This document shows, one piece after another, positions 37,555-51,200 of a stretch of DNA of 64,000 nucleotides. Numbering within the stretch: the first letter of the stretch is position 1; each line of letters opens with the position of its first letter. A program made the position numbers and the translations under genes. The DNA is from Odontesthes bonariensis. Taxonomy: Eukaryota; Chordata; Actinopteri; Atheriniformes; Atherinopsidae. The stretch is taken from assembly GCF_027942865.1 (NCBI RefSeq), contig NC_134519.1:17741248-17805247 (forward strand), read 5' to 3'. The notes under the pieces are model-generated. The model was not told the origin of the DNA, made no database searches, and saw nothing but the letters and a program-made list of their open reading frames with translations.

Positions 37555-37560
37555 TTTATT
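37555..37560 (-). terminator. spidr: spidr poly(A) signal
   Basis: AATAAA on the minus strand, about 305 bases beyond the spidr stop codon. With the cebpd signal at 37423-37428 the two convergent transcripts end roughly 100 bases apart. Confidence 0.55.
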
Positions 37561-37863
37561 TACACAGCATCAGTAATTTCATATATATATATAGAGGTAG
37601 ATGGGTTGAAAAAGGGAGTTAAAAGCCCTGCTCTGAGAGTCACATCCCAGATAATGAAGCACGTGGGTGGATTTTTACAGACCGCATGCCATTCGTCTAC
37701 CCTTGGGCTGTCAACTCCTGCTGCACAGGATCACATATCATTAACATAAACAAGACCTTGTCTTCTTCAGTGCAGCTTGGAGCTGTCAGTGGGGCCTTCA
37801 GAGGAGGAGAAAACTGGCTCAGACCAAGGCCCAGAGGGCTGAGCCTTGGAGCCAGCTGAAGCC

Positions 37864-38346
37864 TCACAGGCATATCTCCTCCAGGCCGATCCAGGGGGCA
37901 GGCTTCCTGGTGACGACTCGGACGTACACAGTGATGGGACCCACCTCTTTTCCCAGGACACTCTCCACATCATAACCCTGGAAAGGAATCAGGCAATTCA
38001 TCCAAAAAAAAAAAAAAAAAAAAGTCATACTTTATTGACCTTGTTTAGAACATTTCTATGTTTTCAAACCATTTGCATTGAGTATGACTTAATCCCTCTT
38101 TCAACAAGAAAAAGCTACTGTTCTCAAATCTGATGACATTTGATCTGAATGCACTCTCATACTCTTTACCCGTCTCACACTGGTCAGAAGTAATTCTGGG
38201 GATTAAGAATTAACCTACACGCATGGGGGAAAAAAAAGAAAAGAAAAGAACAAAAAACTACAATGCATTTGATTAAGAATAGCTCCAGCGCCTACAGGTT
38301 ATGTAAGGAATTAGCAAGAATACCACAGCATTAACACTGCATGCAT

Positions 38347-38404
<58 letters not shown>

Positions 38405-41400
38405 TAAATACATTCCTTGTATCATTATGCCCCCCCCCCTTAATCACAGTGACATGAACACATGACTTCAGCACATGGACAGAAGATCAATGCACCCTAG
38501 TTGAGCCCACAGTTATGTAACAGCTTGATAAGTTAACTCACCTCGTCACCTTCCAGAGCTGAGGCGTTCAGTACAGACATGACTGTCTGTTGCTGCAGCT
38601 GTCGGGGAGATTAAAACACATGGAGCCAGTAATGTCTTTTTAATTATCACCTTGGTGTTGTAAATGAAAAACAAATGCTACACAAACAGACTTTGCGGCT
38701 CTGGTGAGCAACAGCTGGAGGGGGTTGGAATATGAGCAGGCTGATCAGAACATTGATAACTTTATCAGTCTGGCTCACATAGATTTTTGATTACAGCAAT
38801 GCCAAGTTTTTTCGGTCGTAAAATACCTTCATACAGGCGTGCATTATCATTTCTCCAACCTTTTAAGTGTGCAGTATCTTTATGAGGTGGACTCATTCGT
38901 GGAGCAGAGAGTGTAAGATGATTCAGTGTCTCAGTCAAAGATCATTCAGAGAAGCCCGTTTTTCAAAAGGTTTAAGCTAATTGATCACTTCACCCTCTGT
39001 TCTTTGAAAACCCCAGTTCCAAATACATTTTGGACAATGTAAACAGAAACATAATGCAATGATCTGTGAATCTCTTAAACAAATATCTTATTCACAACAG
39101 AGCATGAAAGCATGTCAAATGTTCAAAAAGTGAGACATTTTTCTGTTGCATGAAAAGTGTTGGCTTATCTTCAATTTGACAGCTGCTACATATCACAACA
39201 GAATGTTAGAGTGCAGGGCCCTGTTTACCACCGTATAGCATCCCCTCTTCTTCAAACAACAGCCTGCAAACGACTGGGAACTGAAGAGAACAGTTGCTGG
39301 ACCTTTGGGAGAGCAATGTTGTCTCATTTTTGTCTCATATAGAATTTCAGCAATTCAGGTCTTTGACATATATTGCATTTCATGGTGTTCCAAATGTTTT
39401 CAGTTGGTGAAAGTTCTGGGCCGCAGGGAGGCCAGTCCAGCACCCAGACTCTTCTACTATGAAGCCATGTCTTTGCCATGCCATTTTCTCCCGCATTTGG
39501 ACATACAGGAACTCGGGGCTTTCTCCCTCAGTTCCTATAACCACTTCAGCTCCTTCTCCGAGGTCGGGTCTTTTCATGGTTCTATAGAACGCATCTGACG
39601 GAGGTGTGTGGTGGTTGGTAGCTACGCCCCATGTCATGCTATCACGGCTGAAATGTTTACTCATACGACACAGACAGAACAGGCGGGTGTTTAATAAGTT
39701 AAACTGACACGTTGTCTCCTTTGTCTGCGGCGCTCTGCTCTCCTTTCTTACTTCATGAAATGAAAAGGTATGGCCTGCGCTCGATCCTTCGTCTCCTGAC
39801 TCTCTCTGTGAGCTCTTCCAGCCTCAATATTAGACGCCTGATGTGATCGTCCATGATTAATATCACCATCAGGCAGACCATGAACACGGTGGCCTCCCCG
39901 CTCTCCATATTAGCTTCTTGGTGGTGTTTTTTCTTCTCTCCTTACTTTTACCGGTTTTTGTTTTGTTTTGTTTTGTTGTTGAATGTGGCGCTAAACGGCT
40001 AACGTAACACGTCACTGACGTGTTACGTTAGCCGTTAGCCGTTTGACCTGGTCCCGACTCATGTGCGAATGCAGACTGAAACAGTGATAGTTATCAGAAC
40101 GAAATTCGAGTAGGACAGTTCTGATAACTGCGTTCTTAGAACGGTCTGTCCGAAAGCGGCTAATGTAACAGAAGCAGTATATGGTTCAGTACTGTCTTGC
40201 TAAACTATGCAAGGTCCCCCCTGAAAAAACGTCATCTGGATGGGAGTGTGTGTTGCTCTAAAACCTGTATATACCTTTCAGGATGGATGGAGCTTTTCCA
40301 AGTGAGGAAGAGATCTGTAGCCCCATATCATCAGAGATGCAGGCGTTTTTTCAGATTGCTGAGACTCTGCCTCTCTGAGGTGCTTTTTAGACCCAATCAT
40401 GTTACTGAGCCGTTGCCGATTAACCCAATTAGTTGCAACATGTTCCTCAAGATGTTTCTTTTCAGCACCACTTACTTCTCCAGCCTTTAGTTTCCCTTGT
40501 TCCAACTTTATTGAGACGCGTTGCCGTCGGTAAATTCATGAAGAGCTAATATGTTTCCGTTGTTCTATTTTGAATAACATGTTTGTTTATGAGATTTGCA
40601 CACAATTGCACTCTGTTTTTTGTTTTATTTCATCTGCCTACTTGCTGGGAGTTGGAAGAGAGGATCGTTACCACTGTTGGGTGTATTTGATAATATGACA
40701 TCTGAGACAATTAGCTTAGCATAAAACTGGAAATTGGGACGACTTTTTCCAGTGTAACATTTACCCATCTAAAATTTTTAAGGTTTACTGAGACTACGTT
40801 TACACTGCAGGCCTCAATGCTCAATTCCGATTTACTGCTCAGATCCAATTTCTTGTCGGCCTGGTCACATTATTCTTTTTGATGTGGCCAATATCAGAAT
40901 TCAGCATGAACCTGAACCGATCCGCATACGCAAAAAACAAAGCAACACTAGATACAGGAATTATCCCCCCGCCTCAAAGCTTACTAAGTCCAGCGTCTTG
41001 CCGGTTTTCTGCTGGCCTAAAAAAAAATCATATCAGTCACATATGAGCAGAAACTTAGCTCGGACCACATGTGGCGTGCAGACCTATTAACACTTTAGAT
41101 CTAGTTTCTGTAATAAGTGCATAAACCGACATGCAAAATTATCTGTCGAGGAGTGTTCAAAATGGTCAAATACTGAAGTATATTATACCTGCTCTTGCTT
41201 CCTGGCTGTATTTCACAATAATTCCTGAAAATCTAATTACAAATTTTCATTAAAATGTCCATAAAAAATTCAAGGATTAGTCAAAGAAATATGGCTTTTG
41301 AAACCGATGCAATGTTTGACTGTAAAAAAATGACACACAAGGGCACTTTCTGCATCTAATTCAAGGCCCCGTACATCAATGGTTCAACATCATTGAATTC

Positions 41401-44400
41401 AATTAAATATGCCAAACAGTAACTTAAGTTTACAGCATGCAAAAGAAAACATTCAACATTTTTTGAGCCTTGAAACATATCGCTTATGTTGAACAGCTCT
41501 TGTGAAAGGCCTGAACAGAGCTTTCTCACAGCAGCCTTATTTTTAACCTTGGTGGGGTCACAGAGTTCGTTTACCTGCCATTTCATGTAAAACAGCTTGG
41601 CAGGTAATTAGAAAAGCCTTTACTGGTCCAGGAAAATAAACTGTATGACACCAAACTAAATACAAAGCTTAAGTTTTAGTTTTTACAAATCAGGTTTGCA
41701 TGGACACTGAGATTGAGATCAAATTCATTTCAAAGTGAGCTAGTTGTTTAAGTTACTTTTTACATGGAGCAAGTTGATCAGTTTCCTGCTTTTAAGCAGA
41801 GCTTACTGGCTTATTTTTCCTTGTAGGGATTGATCTTCTCATCGATACTTCCCAAAATGATGAGTTACTACTTTAAACACTATGCAATACTCAAATAGCT
41901 CTGAACCAGTTTGATATTTGAAGCCGATGCCGTGCGGGATTTGTAATGTTCTCACCTTAACCTTCACAGTGCAGCTACTTAACGAGGAAGATTTGAGGAA
42001 CACTTCCAGCTGGACCTTTGTGTCCGGCTTGTCCACCGCCGATTTACAGGAATCACAGTGGAATTGCTGACTGTGGAAAGTACATAATTAAAACACGATG
42101 TTAGGAGCTGCCGTGGTGACTTTCTTTTCCCCCACAAATAACCATAACTTACGGTCTTTCGGGAGACAGCTTTAAATTGTCACTTCCACAGAGATTGCAG
42201 GCAGGCCAAGAATACGCCGTGTTCTCATCCACACCAACTATAACCCCTGCAGACAGGAATCCATTTATAAAAAAAGCAGCTAAAAGAAAGAGGAAATGCT
42301 GATAAATGATCTACATATTGGTTTCTGTCTGTATACGTTTGTGACGGTGTGTCGTGAGATAAACGCATCCCGGTCATATTTATCAGAGATTGCTGTGATT
42401 AATGCAGCAGAGATGTACTCCTTGTCTAAACACCATCTCACTTGACGACCACAGTTGCTCCCCTACAAATGCAAACATGGGACCTCAAACAAGAGACTGG
42501 ATTTAAGCCAGATAATAACTTCTTGTACTTTCGTGCTCACACCGGTCAATTCCAGAAAGCATGATTTGCGCACTAAAAGTGAACTAAGGGTTTGTGTCGA
42601 AAAGGGTTTGTTTTATTTTCACACAGCCACCTGATCAAACATCTACGGTGAGAGAGGACAGAGCCAACAGGGTTCACAGCTTGATCTCTGCCCCTAAATG
42701 TGATCTGAAGTCAGCAGATGCAGATTATCATCCGTTTTTACACAGCATTAACATAATTAGAAAAAAAAGAAAAGATTCACAAGAATAAATTTGATTTAAC
42801 TAATTTTAACACACCCAAAACTGGGAAGTTTATTCATCTTTGAGCGACTACATTTGGTGGCAAATGACCAATGTTGGTGAAATTAAGAAAATCTTAAAAT
42901 GGCACACAAAGCAAATGTGCTTGTAACTAAAATAAGACAAAGGGGAAAAAAAAAGATGAAAGGAATTATAGAAAATGTGCCTTCTAACTGTAACTCTTTG
43001 TCACATCATTAAACCGCCCTCAAGAGAAAGCTTCATGGGGAACGAGCTTGTTCTTTTTACTGCCCAATGACACTGAAGAGGACATAAATCCAACAATTCC
43101 TCATGTGTTTTTATTTCATACAGTCCCAAACAAAAGCAGCTTGATGACACTGACTAAATAAGAAACAGCAGAAAACAGTGCCTGGAAGAAACATCAAAGT
43201 CTCTTGTTGTGCTGTAAACTTTTACATATAAAAAGCAAATGGTTTTCTTCCCCTGAGAGAGACAAAACTTTCAGCCTGCTCTGTAGAATCACATGGAAAA
43301 CCACCAGAGTGTGTGAAAAGCAGAGACAGACCTGAGAGAGTGCACAGAGAGTTGGGCGTGGTCTCCACAGTCAGGGGATCCAGTCTCACAGGCCGAGGCA
43401 GGGTCCTCACCTGGGGCTCGGTCAGAGACTGGGAGAGGGAGTCTGCCCTGTTTGTGGAGTCAATAAGCACCTCAGGCTCAACAAAGCACACCTCAACAAC
43501 GGACTGCTCTACACAGAAGAGGCCACCTAAATATGGAAATATAGAAAAGGAAATTTTACTACAAAGGATATATGAACAACTGCTTATCCTCAAACCGGAA
43601 GTCATGTTAAGAAGTGGTGATAGAGGAAGCAGTCGACCTGTTTAACAGATGTAGCAGTACAACAACAGAACAACTTGACTCAAGAGACTTCACTTAATCA
43701 AATTAATCCCAGCTCCCTCTGGACTAACAAAGACTTTCTTTAGCTCTTTAAACATATACAGCAGCTCTCTCTAAAACCTGCAGACACACATTGATGTGTG
43801 TGGAACTCCTCTAAGAGACATGGACATGAAATGGACAAAAGCTTTAAGGTTTTATCCTGATTCAATGAGCTTACTATATGTTTATTTCATGCAGCTCATC
43901 AACTGCTAACTAAGTCACAGTCCATTTTCATACTGCAGTGTTTATAAATGCGAATTGTTTCTTTCAGCTTGGATTATTTCCCATTAATGTGGCTATTAAG
44001 GCTCTGTGGTCCATGCCGACTTTGCTTTTCGCAAAGAATTGGGGAAATGAGGAGTTGCACAAGACACTGAATATCCGGGGAGCAGCACCAGCTTCCTTAA
44101 GGTTTCCAAAACGTGGCTAGAATTTTGCTATCGACTCTGGTCAAACGTAAACAGATTTCAGCCGCTTGGAGCAGCCCTTTTGCAAATTGCATCAAGGCTC
44201 CCCATCTGAGAGAAGTTGCCAGCCAACTCCATCACTGGAAAATTCATTAGTCCAAAGCCTTTTTATTAAGTTAGTTTTTCAATTAAATTTTTTTGTGCAT
44301 GAGCCGGTGTAAAGTTTCTCATTTACTATGGAATTGTGCTGCAGTTTCCATGTAATGAGCTTAACAATGGTGTTCACACCGACGTGTGATGAGGTTCGCT

Positions 44401-47400
44401 GGCAAGCTGAAAGTTAAAAACAAAAAGCTGCAGAGAGCTCACATTTATTGTCCCGATATACTCTGTCTTTGCAAAAAGGTTTCGACGGTTTGGAGAAAAG
44501 CAAATTTTTTTTCTTTTCTTTTATTCTTACTTCCTTCAAGATTAATCATCTCATAAGTGCTTTACTCTGTAACCCTTGGGTGGGGCTCAAACCCTCAGCT
44601 GGGAGCTGCTGGACCTTATATAAAGTACAAATTCCACCTAAACCAGCTACAGCAGTAAAAAAAAAAAAAAAAAAAGCTCCTAACACATTCATGTGGCAGT
44701 TTAACAAAACACACAGGGTGACAATCCTATGAGGTGAAACACATAACACTTCAATGGTCACAGCAAAGCTCTACCGCTTTCTCTGATGGCATCTCTGAAC
44801 GTCATGTGGCAAACAGCGGGGGAATTCAGTGCTTCGAGGACGGAGGAAATGAGCACACAGGAAGTGTTCACACACAGCGTCACTGTTCGCCTGCATGGCC
44901 TCTCAGGCGGCTCCTCCTGAAGACTAGGGTCTGTCAGCACCAACCACATCTCACCCTGGCCTACATCGGTGCTCTGAAATGAAGACAGAGGCCGACGAAA
45001 GCAGAAAGCAGAACATTTACTTGGAAACACAATGACCTAGAAAAAGACCATTTAAAAGGAAAAATGACAAAAGCTACAAGACAGAAATTAGATGAAAACT
45101 GTCATGTGTCTGAGTAATCTTAAAAAAACTGCTTTGACAAGATTACTGATCTAAGAAGCTGCACACAATGCTGGTTTACTAGTGCAATATTCAAACGTGG
45201 TGTGAGTGCGTAGCAAAGTCCACCGCTTTGATCTGAGCTGTTATCTCATCTTGGTCAAAGTTTAAAGGTCTGACTAATCAATGATGAAGAACAGCAGGGC
45301 CTCATACACAGAGCAATAGGAACACTGCCCTTTACGTCAGAACTCAGGCTTATCAGTTTGTTAGTTTAAATGATCTCAACAAGATGAATGAGGAGATTAG
45401 GAGGCCTAATATTTACTCTTTTCTCTCGGTTAAAGAGAGATTAAATCAAAGATTTTTGTGGTACGAATGACAGCAGAAATACCTGAATTCTCTTGTATAA
45501 AACGGCAGCAATAAAACTGCAGCGGCATGTTTTCATCTCACCCTGCAGGAGGAAAAAAAAAAAGTTTCAAATTAAACCGTAGCAGACAAGGTGATGCTGC
45601 AAATTTGTGTGTGTGCGTGGTGAGAAAGTACACACCTGCAGTATGTCTCGTAGGGTTCGGTTAGTGGGGTGAAGGTAGAGCGGGGACGGAGTCGGCCCTT
45701 CAGTGGGCTCAACTGAGCTCTGCTGACCCGACAGCAGGTAGCAGAAACTCGGAGCTGGACCTGGAGGTCTGCTTTCCTGTGAACACAGAACACCTCTGAG
45801 TTCTGCATGCTGAAGAGAATATCTGGATTCTTAAATTAGATTATTTTCATAGTTGCGAAAAAAAAAAAAGGAGAAAAAGTTCAAAGACAAAGTGCCTCTC
45901 GAATATGTTATGTTCAGCTTTTAACTCAGTCCTGTGGAATGTTTCGAATGTTTCCTCACACTGTCCACAGCGTTGTGGCGTCGGACAAACGTATACTGGG
46001 ACAAGGACAGCGGCCCATTTAAATGGTAAAACAGTGCTTTAACGGCTGAGTCAAGCTACGATTACAGCTCGACTTGGCCACTGCAACCGTTTACACGCAT
46101 AGGAGCAGAGTCGAGTTATTGACTTATGCAAGTATGTCTGACGCCGCAACGACGAGGACAGTGTGAGACTAAAAGAAATTCTGTCACTTCTAACTTTCTC
46201 TGTGGGAGATAATATTACATGTAAATACAGCCGAATTCACTGCACAGGCATCGTCTTTAAGTTACTGGAATGATGATTTTGTCGGATGACGCCGTGGTTA
46301 TAAAATCCGGATTTTATTAGAGCAGAGCGGCAACAGACAGAGTTGACAAGAGGATGGGGTTTGAGGTCGATTAATTGACCAAAGTATGTCCAACTCTGCT
46401 ACAGCATGTGGTGATAGGGACTTTTCCTGTTAACCTATCACGGCACACACCAAAACAACTGACAAACAATTTAGCGAGTGTCAAATTGCCATGTTGAGCA
46501 AAGAACTGGACAGCCTTACAGCTCTGTGCTTTTTGTTTGTGCAGTTTCTTTTGTTGCTTGTTCTAACCTGATTATCTTGGGTCTGTTAATCCAACTTTGG
46601 AAAATTCAATTTAGTATGATTTCATTTGGATTAACAAGTATGATGGTATATTTTCACAGATTTTACACAAATGAAAGATTAAGAAAACAATCGACGGTTT
46701 AACCGATAACGAAATAACCTGTAGTTCCGTCCTTTGCTTATAAAGTTTTCATCAATTGAGGGGCATTCACCATTTTCACTATTGTCAGAACTTACATCAG
46801 GCATACTAAGTGAGTTTCCGTGAATTTGGAGAGGCACTGCAGGGGGCCACAGGCTGTCTATCAGGCTGAAAAGCCTGGAGCGCCTGCAAGTGAGACACAA
46901 AAAAAAGGGAATAAGGGAGAGTGAGGAGGGGCACTGAAGAGGGGGAAAGTTGAAGAAACTACTGAATAAGGGACTGTAGTGAGGAGATCAAGAGCTTTCA
47001 CAGCCAGTTTCACTTCCACCGACATTAGAATTTGTTAGGACAGAGCTTGTTTTTGCATCACCTACAATCAACAGAAAGCATGCTGGGGCTGGCAGAGCAG
47101 ATGCACAGAGATAGTTTTTACAAGCGGTTCTTGAGAGACTGATAGACTGACAGTTCCCACCCAACATAAATTATAATATTGTGGTCGAAAAATGACAAGT
47201 GCTAGACGACCAATTAAAAGTGCCCATTTGTAATCTGTGAAATTTGGCTTCTCTCAACACATTCCGATCCCGGCTACAACAGACTGATACTAGATCACAC
47301 TTGCTGTGCTTTTATGATGTTTCACTGACGTCAAATGGATCCTGGAGATACAGATTTAAAAAAATAAAAAAAAGAGGGGAAAAACATCAGGTATCAACTC

Positions 47401-48132
47401 CATTCTGATTCACCGTCTCTTCTAAGAACTTGTTGAGCTCAAGTAACTGCAACTTATTCATCCATGGGGGTTGCTGTCATATCAGCTAGTGGTTAACAAC
47501 CTGTTAGTCAGCCTCTAATCACAGTGGTTCTTTGTGTGGAACTGGTTCCACAGCCCAGTCAAGTCCAGCTAGGCCTCTTCATGAATGACTAATGTTAAAC
47601 TAACAGAGCTCATTCAACACACTGTGATTTTTATCCTAAGCTTGTATACACTGTGTTTAAGGACATCCGAGTCAGTCACTCTAAGGTGCGGCCACAGTTC
47701 ATAATTTGCAATATTCACACATTTATTTTTGTCCAGGGCAAAATTGTTGATCAGTGCTTGTAGGCGCAACTTTTGCTTTTAATCTATTTGGCATGCATCC
47801 AGAACTGTTCAACCTGCTTCCTGTCAAGATCAGAGTGACGATTGAGGCCACACTAATCTAACCGCACGTCAGGCTGATCATTTTGAAAGCTCGCACCTCT
47901 CAAAGACTTTGTTATGATGCATTTCAACATTTGAGGAAATGCTTTTATTCAACATCACCCTGAGAGTTAGATACGATGACTGTAAGCCCTCCCAAATAAG
48001 TCTGTTTAAGATGAAACTACATGTTAGCTTAGCATAAGAAAATAATAAAAATCAGACTCTCTGCAGATGAAAAACAAACCAAAATATGCTCTAAAACTCA
48101 CTAATTAACAAGATATGTCTTGTTTGTTCAAT

Positions 48133-48209
<77 letters not shown>

Positions 48210-51200
48210 CTCCTGTAGCTTTACAGGGGTTTATGTTAGGCTGGGAGACTTGACAAAGGATGGCTAATTAGGTTACTTTAAGATGGGTTTATTGTCCCTC
48301 TGAGCTCCATCTTGGATTTTTGGCTCAAAGTTTATAAAGCATAGAACTCTCAACATGAAATTGATCAAGCAAATTTCCCAACACAACAAACAACTTCTCT
48401 CTTGTGTGGATTTTTAGGATATTGTTAGAAGTCCAGTTGAAAATTTCCCTCAGAAACTTCAGTGCATGTCTGATTTAACTCAAACATGTGTATTCCTACT
48501 TAAAGCAGTGAATATAGCCTCACTGTCTGACCACAGATAACCTCCAGAGAAATTATAGGCAGCGGCATTGAAAATATCAAAGATGTAAACATACCCCCTG
48601 CTGGTCTCTGAATGTTCCTATGTCAGTTCTCCTAACTGCTGCTAATCTGGGATCTTGACTATGGAAACTCACGAGGAAAACAGAGCTTGCACTTCAGTAT
48701 CAATTTACATGTAAACACAGTTGCACTGCTGGTAGAACAGCAGAATCGGGTTCATGGGGCCTGCAAACATTACATCCTGATTGTGTTGCGGATTGTGGTG
48801 TTTATGACAGAAAAAGGGCATTCAATGATTTGCTTTGTGGGGGAATGCTAACACAAGTGGCACTAAAGCTGATATGTATGCATGGGATGTTTAGGACTAG
48901 GCTCAGAGGCTACTTCACAGCACTTCTTATCAGGACCAGTCGTCCCTGACAAAGATCAAGAGAATATAACCCCACATGTAGCAGAGTGTTTCTGGTTAAA
49001 TGCCGATTTTCATTTGATGGCTATGATCTACAATTCTGATAAAAAACTACCTTTACTTTAAAGGATGGGCACAGAGGAGGGAGCGAGTCTCACCTCTCTC
49101 GAGTGACCCTCTGCACGACTTTAATGCCTCTGAGCACACAGGTCCTCCCCTGCCACATCTGGCAGTACTGGCGGAGCTCATCACTGTGGGCCAGGGTCTG
49201 GAGTTGCACCACGCTGAACATCCCGTAGCCATCCTGGACAAGCACACATAACCTTGGAGAACAGGAAAACAAATAAACATGTTGCATGAATTTTCTTCAA
49301 CGTGAAAGTAAACGTAACTTTCCTACTTTAAATTGATATTTGCTCATATCTATGTATACAAGCAGAGGTCTTCTTCCTTACTGCCTTTCCTGACATATTG
49401 TTAATCACAGGAAAACAAGGAATGCTGCCTGCATCCTTGTAAAATTGCACAAACCAAATTCCGTAGACAAATAACCAGATTTCTTAAAACAAGTAAATCA
49501 AACATAGAAAAATCAAAATGTCACACTTGTCACACTTTGTCACAAAATGTCACACTTTGGTGAAAAAATAACGTTATTTATTCTTCACGCAGAAAACTGC
49601 AAAGCTTTTACTCGTCGTGTCCTGAAATCTCTCAGAATAATGGAAAGTTTAAACATGGCAACTGAACAGACTCAGTGGGAACAAATGCTCATTTTCCTGA
49701 ATGAGGATGGACACAATAGCATTCATAACAAGCAGTAAATGCATTCATCAATGAGCAGTGAAAAGGAAATAAAGTGACCAGCTAAGTGTTCATGCTGGAC
49801 TTAGCGTTTATCATTGCTTTACAGAATCAGATTGATACGATTCTGTTTCGATCAAAATAATACATTATTTACTGGAATAAAACACAACTGCTGGCAGTTG
49901 GACCGTTACGATTAAGGCTTAGTCCTGTCATGTGTGAGCGTTAATGTCAGTGTCTGGTTTGACAGGCAGCTGCTGACAGAAAAGACCTTTGGCCTACAAA
50001 GTTGTGAGGCAGGGAAGGGTTGTATATTCCTGCGCTCTGCTGCTCCCAGCGAGCTAAAAGCCTGAACTGCTACAGGCTCCAGTATCAGTAAGTCAAGCCC
50101 AGACACAGCCCTGTACAAGCCCTGAGAGTAAACAGTGGAGTTCATATCCCCTGGTTAGACAAGCAACAGCCAGAGAAAGAGGAGGAGGAGGAGCAAGAAG
50201 AAAAAAACATCTAAGAAGAAGGAGGACTGTCCACCATGCATTTGCACATCCCAAACACTGGGAAAGTTTTGAGGTTGTTTTCGGCCACCTGATTGGGCTA
50301 AACGAGGGGTCTGTCTGTGTTTGTCTGTGATCTATATCCATGTGAGACACATAGATATAGATATCTAAATAACATTCCTGGCATGACTTTCGGTGGTATA
50401 AGCCAATGTTTTAACCAAGCTTATTCTCAGCTGTTTACTTAATTCACAATCCCAAAACCATCGCATCCATTTTTGGTCGTAATATGTCATGTTTGACACG
50501 CAAAACTGAGCCTGTAATGAAGCTGTAAACACGAGCACAGAAGTTCAAAGTGTAGACCAGCCTCCACCCCTTGAACAGGATTGGTATTTATCACCGAAAG
50601 GACTAGTCACTTAGTGACAAGTTGTACATTTCATCCGCTCACTCATGAAAATACATCCAGAAAAGTGTAATTACCGAAAGAAAACTATTTTCACATTGTT
50701 TTAAGACATAAATACGACACCTACCGCAACTGTCCAGACCTAGAATGAACTACTGTGACCACTATGTTACTGTAACAAAATATGGTCATAATTGATTAAG
50801 GGCTTGTGTCCACATAATTCTTTCTTCCCTTGAGAGAAAAAAAAGCTGGCAGCGAGCTGCAGTGTGCTTCATTTAAACAAGCACTCCAACTGACGTGTAC
50901 ACACGTGTCGACACAGCTCACAACAAGTTTACAACTTGCACCGGGATGAAATCACAACAAGCCAACAACATCCAGCGTTTGAGCGAACTGCTCAACAGTA
51001 ATCGAGACAGGCTTTTCTTACTGTATTGTATTTCCATCTGATACACGACTCAGGATAGACTTACACGACCATAACGGCTCCTCCACCAGTTTAATGGTTA
51101 CCAGGGTGACCAATAAGCCAATTTAGCCTATAGAATTGGCTACCTGGAATATAGCGACAGTTCCACATCAGTTTAATGTTGTAACTGGCATTCAATTTGA

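Larger units (their letters stand above)
39008..40657 (-). mobile_element. Dead Tc1/mariner-superfamily element with nested insertion
   Basis: In the spidr intron 38599-41955. The outer parts closely resemble a repeat abundant in fish genomes (recognised from memory as an IS630/Tc1-related family, TcMar-ISRm11-type). Matching pieces are the left block 39008-39472, with TTTTCAGTTGGTGAAAGTTC, and the right block from about 40185, with AACCTGTATATACCTTTCAG. The transposase runs on the minus strand: near 40330 one frame reads EKTPASLMIWGYRS, and near 39400 the DNA corresponds to a PTENIW-like motif. Much of the transposase region is deleted and the element is split by foreign DNA (about 39495-40180). 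It is inactive. Outer borders are approximate. Confidence 0.65.

Noticed and set aside
45950-46460. Possible MITE in a spidr intron (GTCAAGCTACGATTACAGCTCG and similar words)
   Set aside because: I could not find paired terminal repeats or a target duplication.
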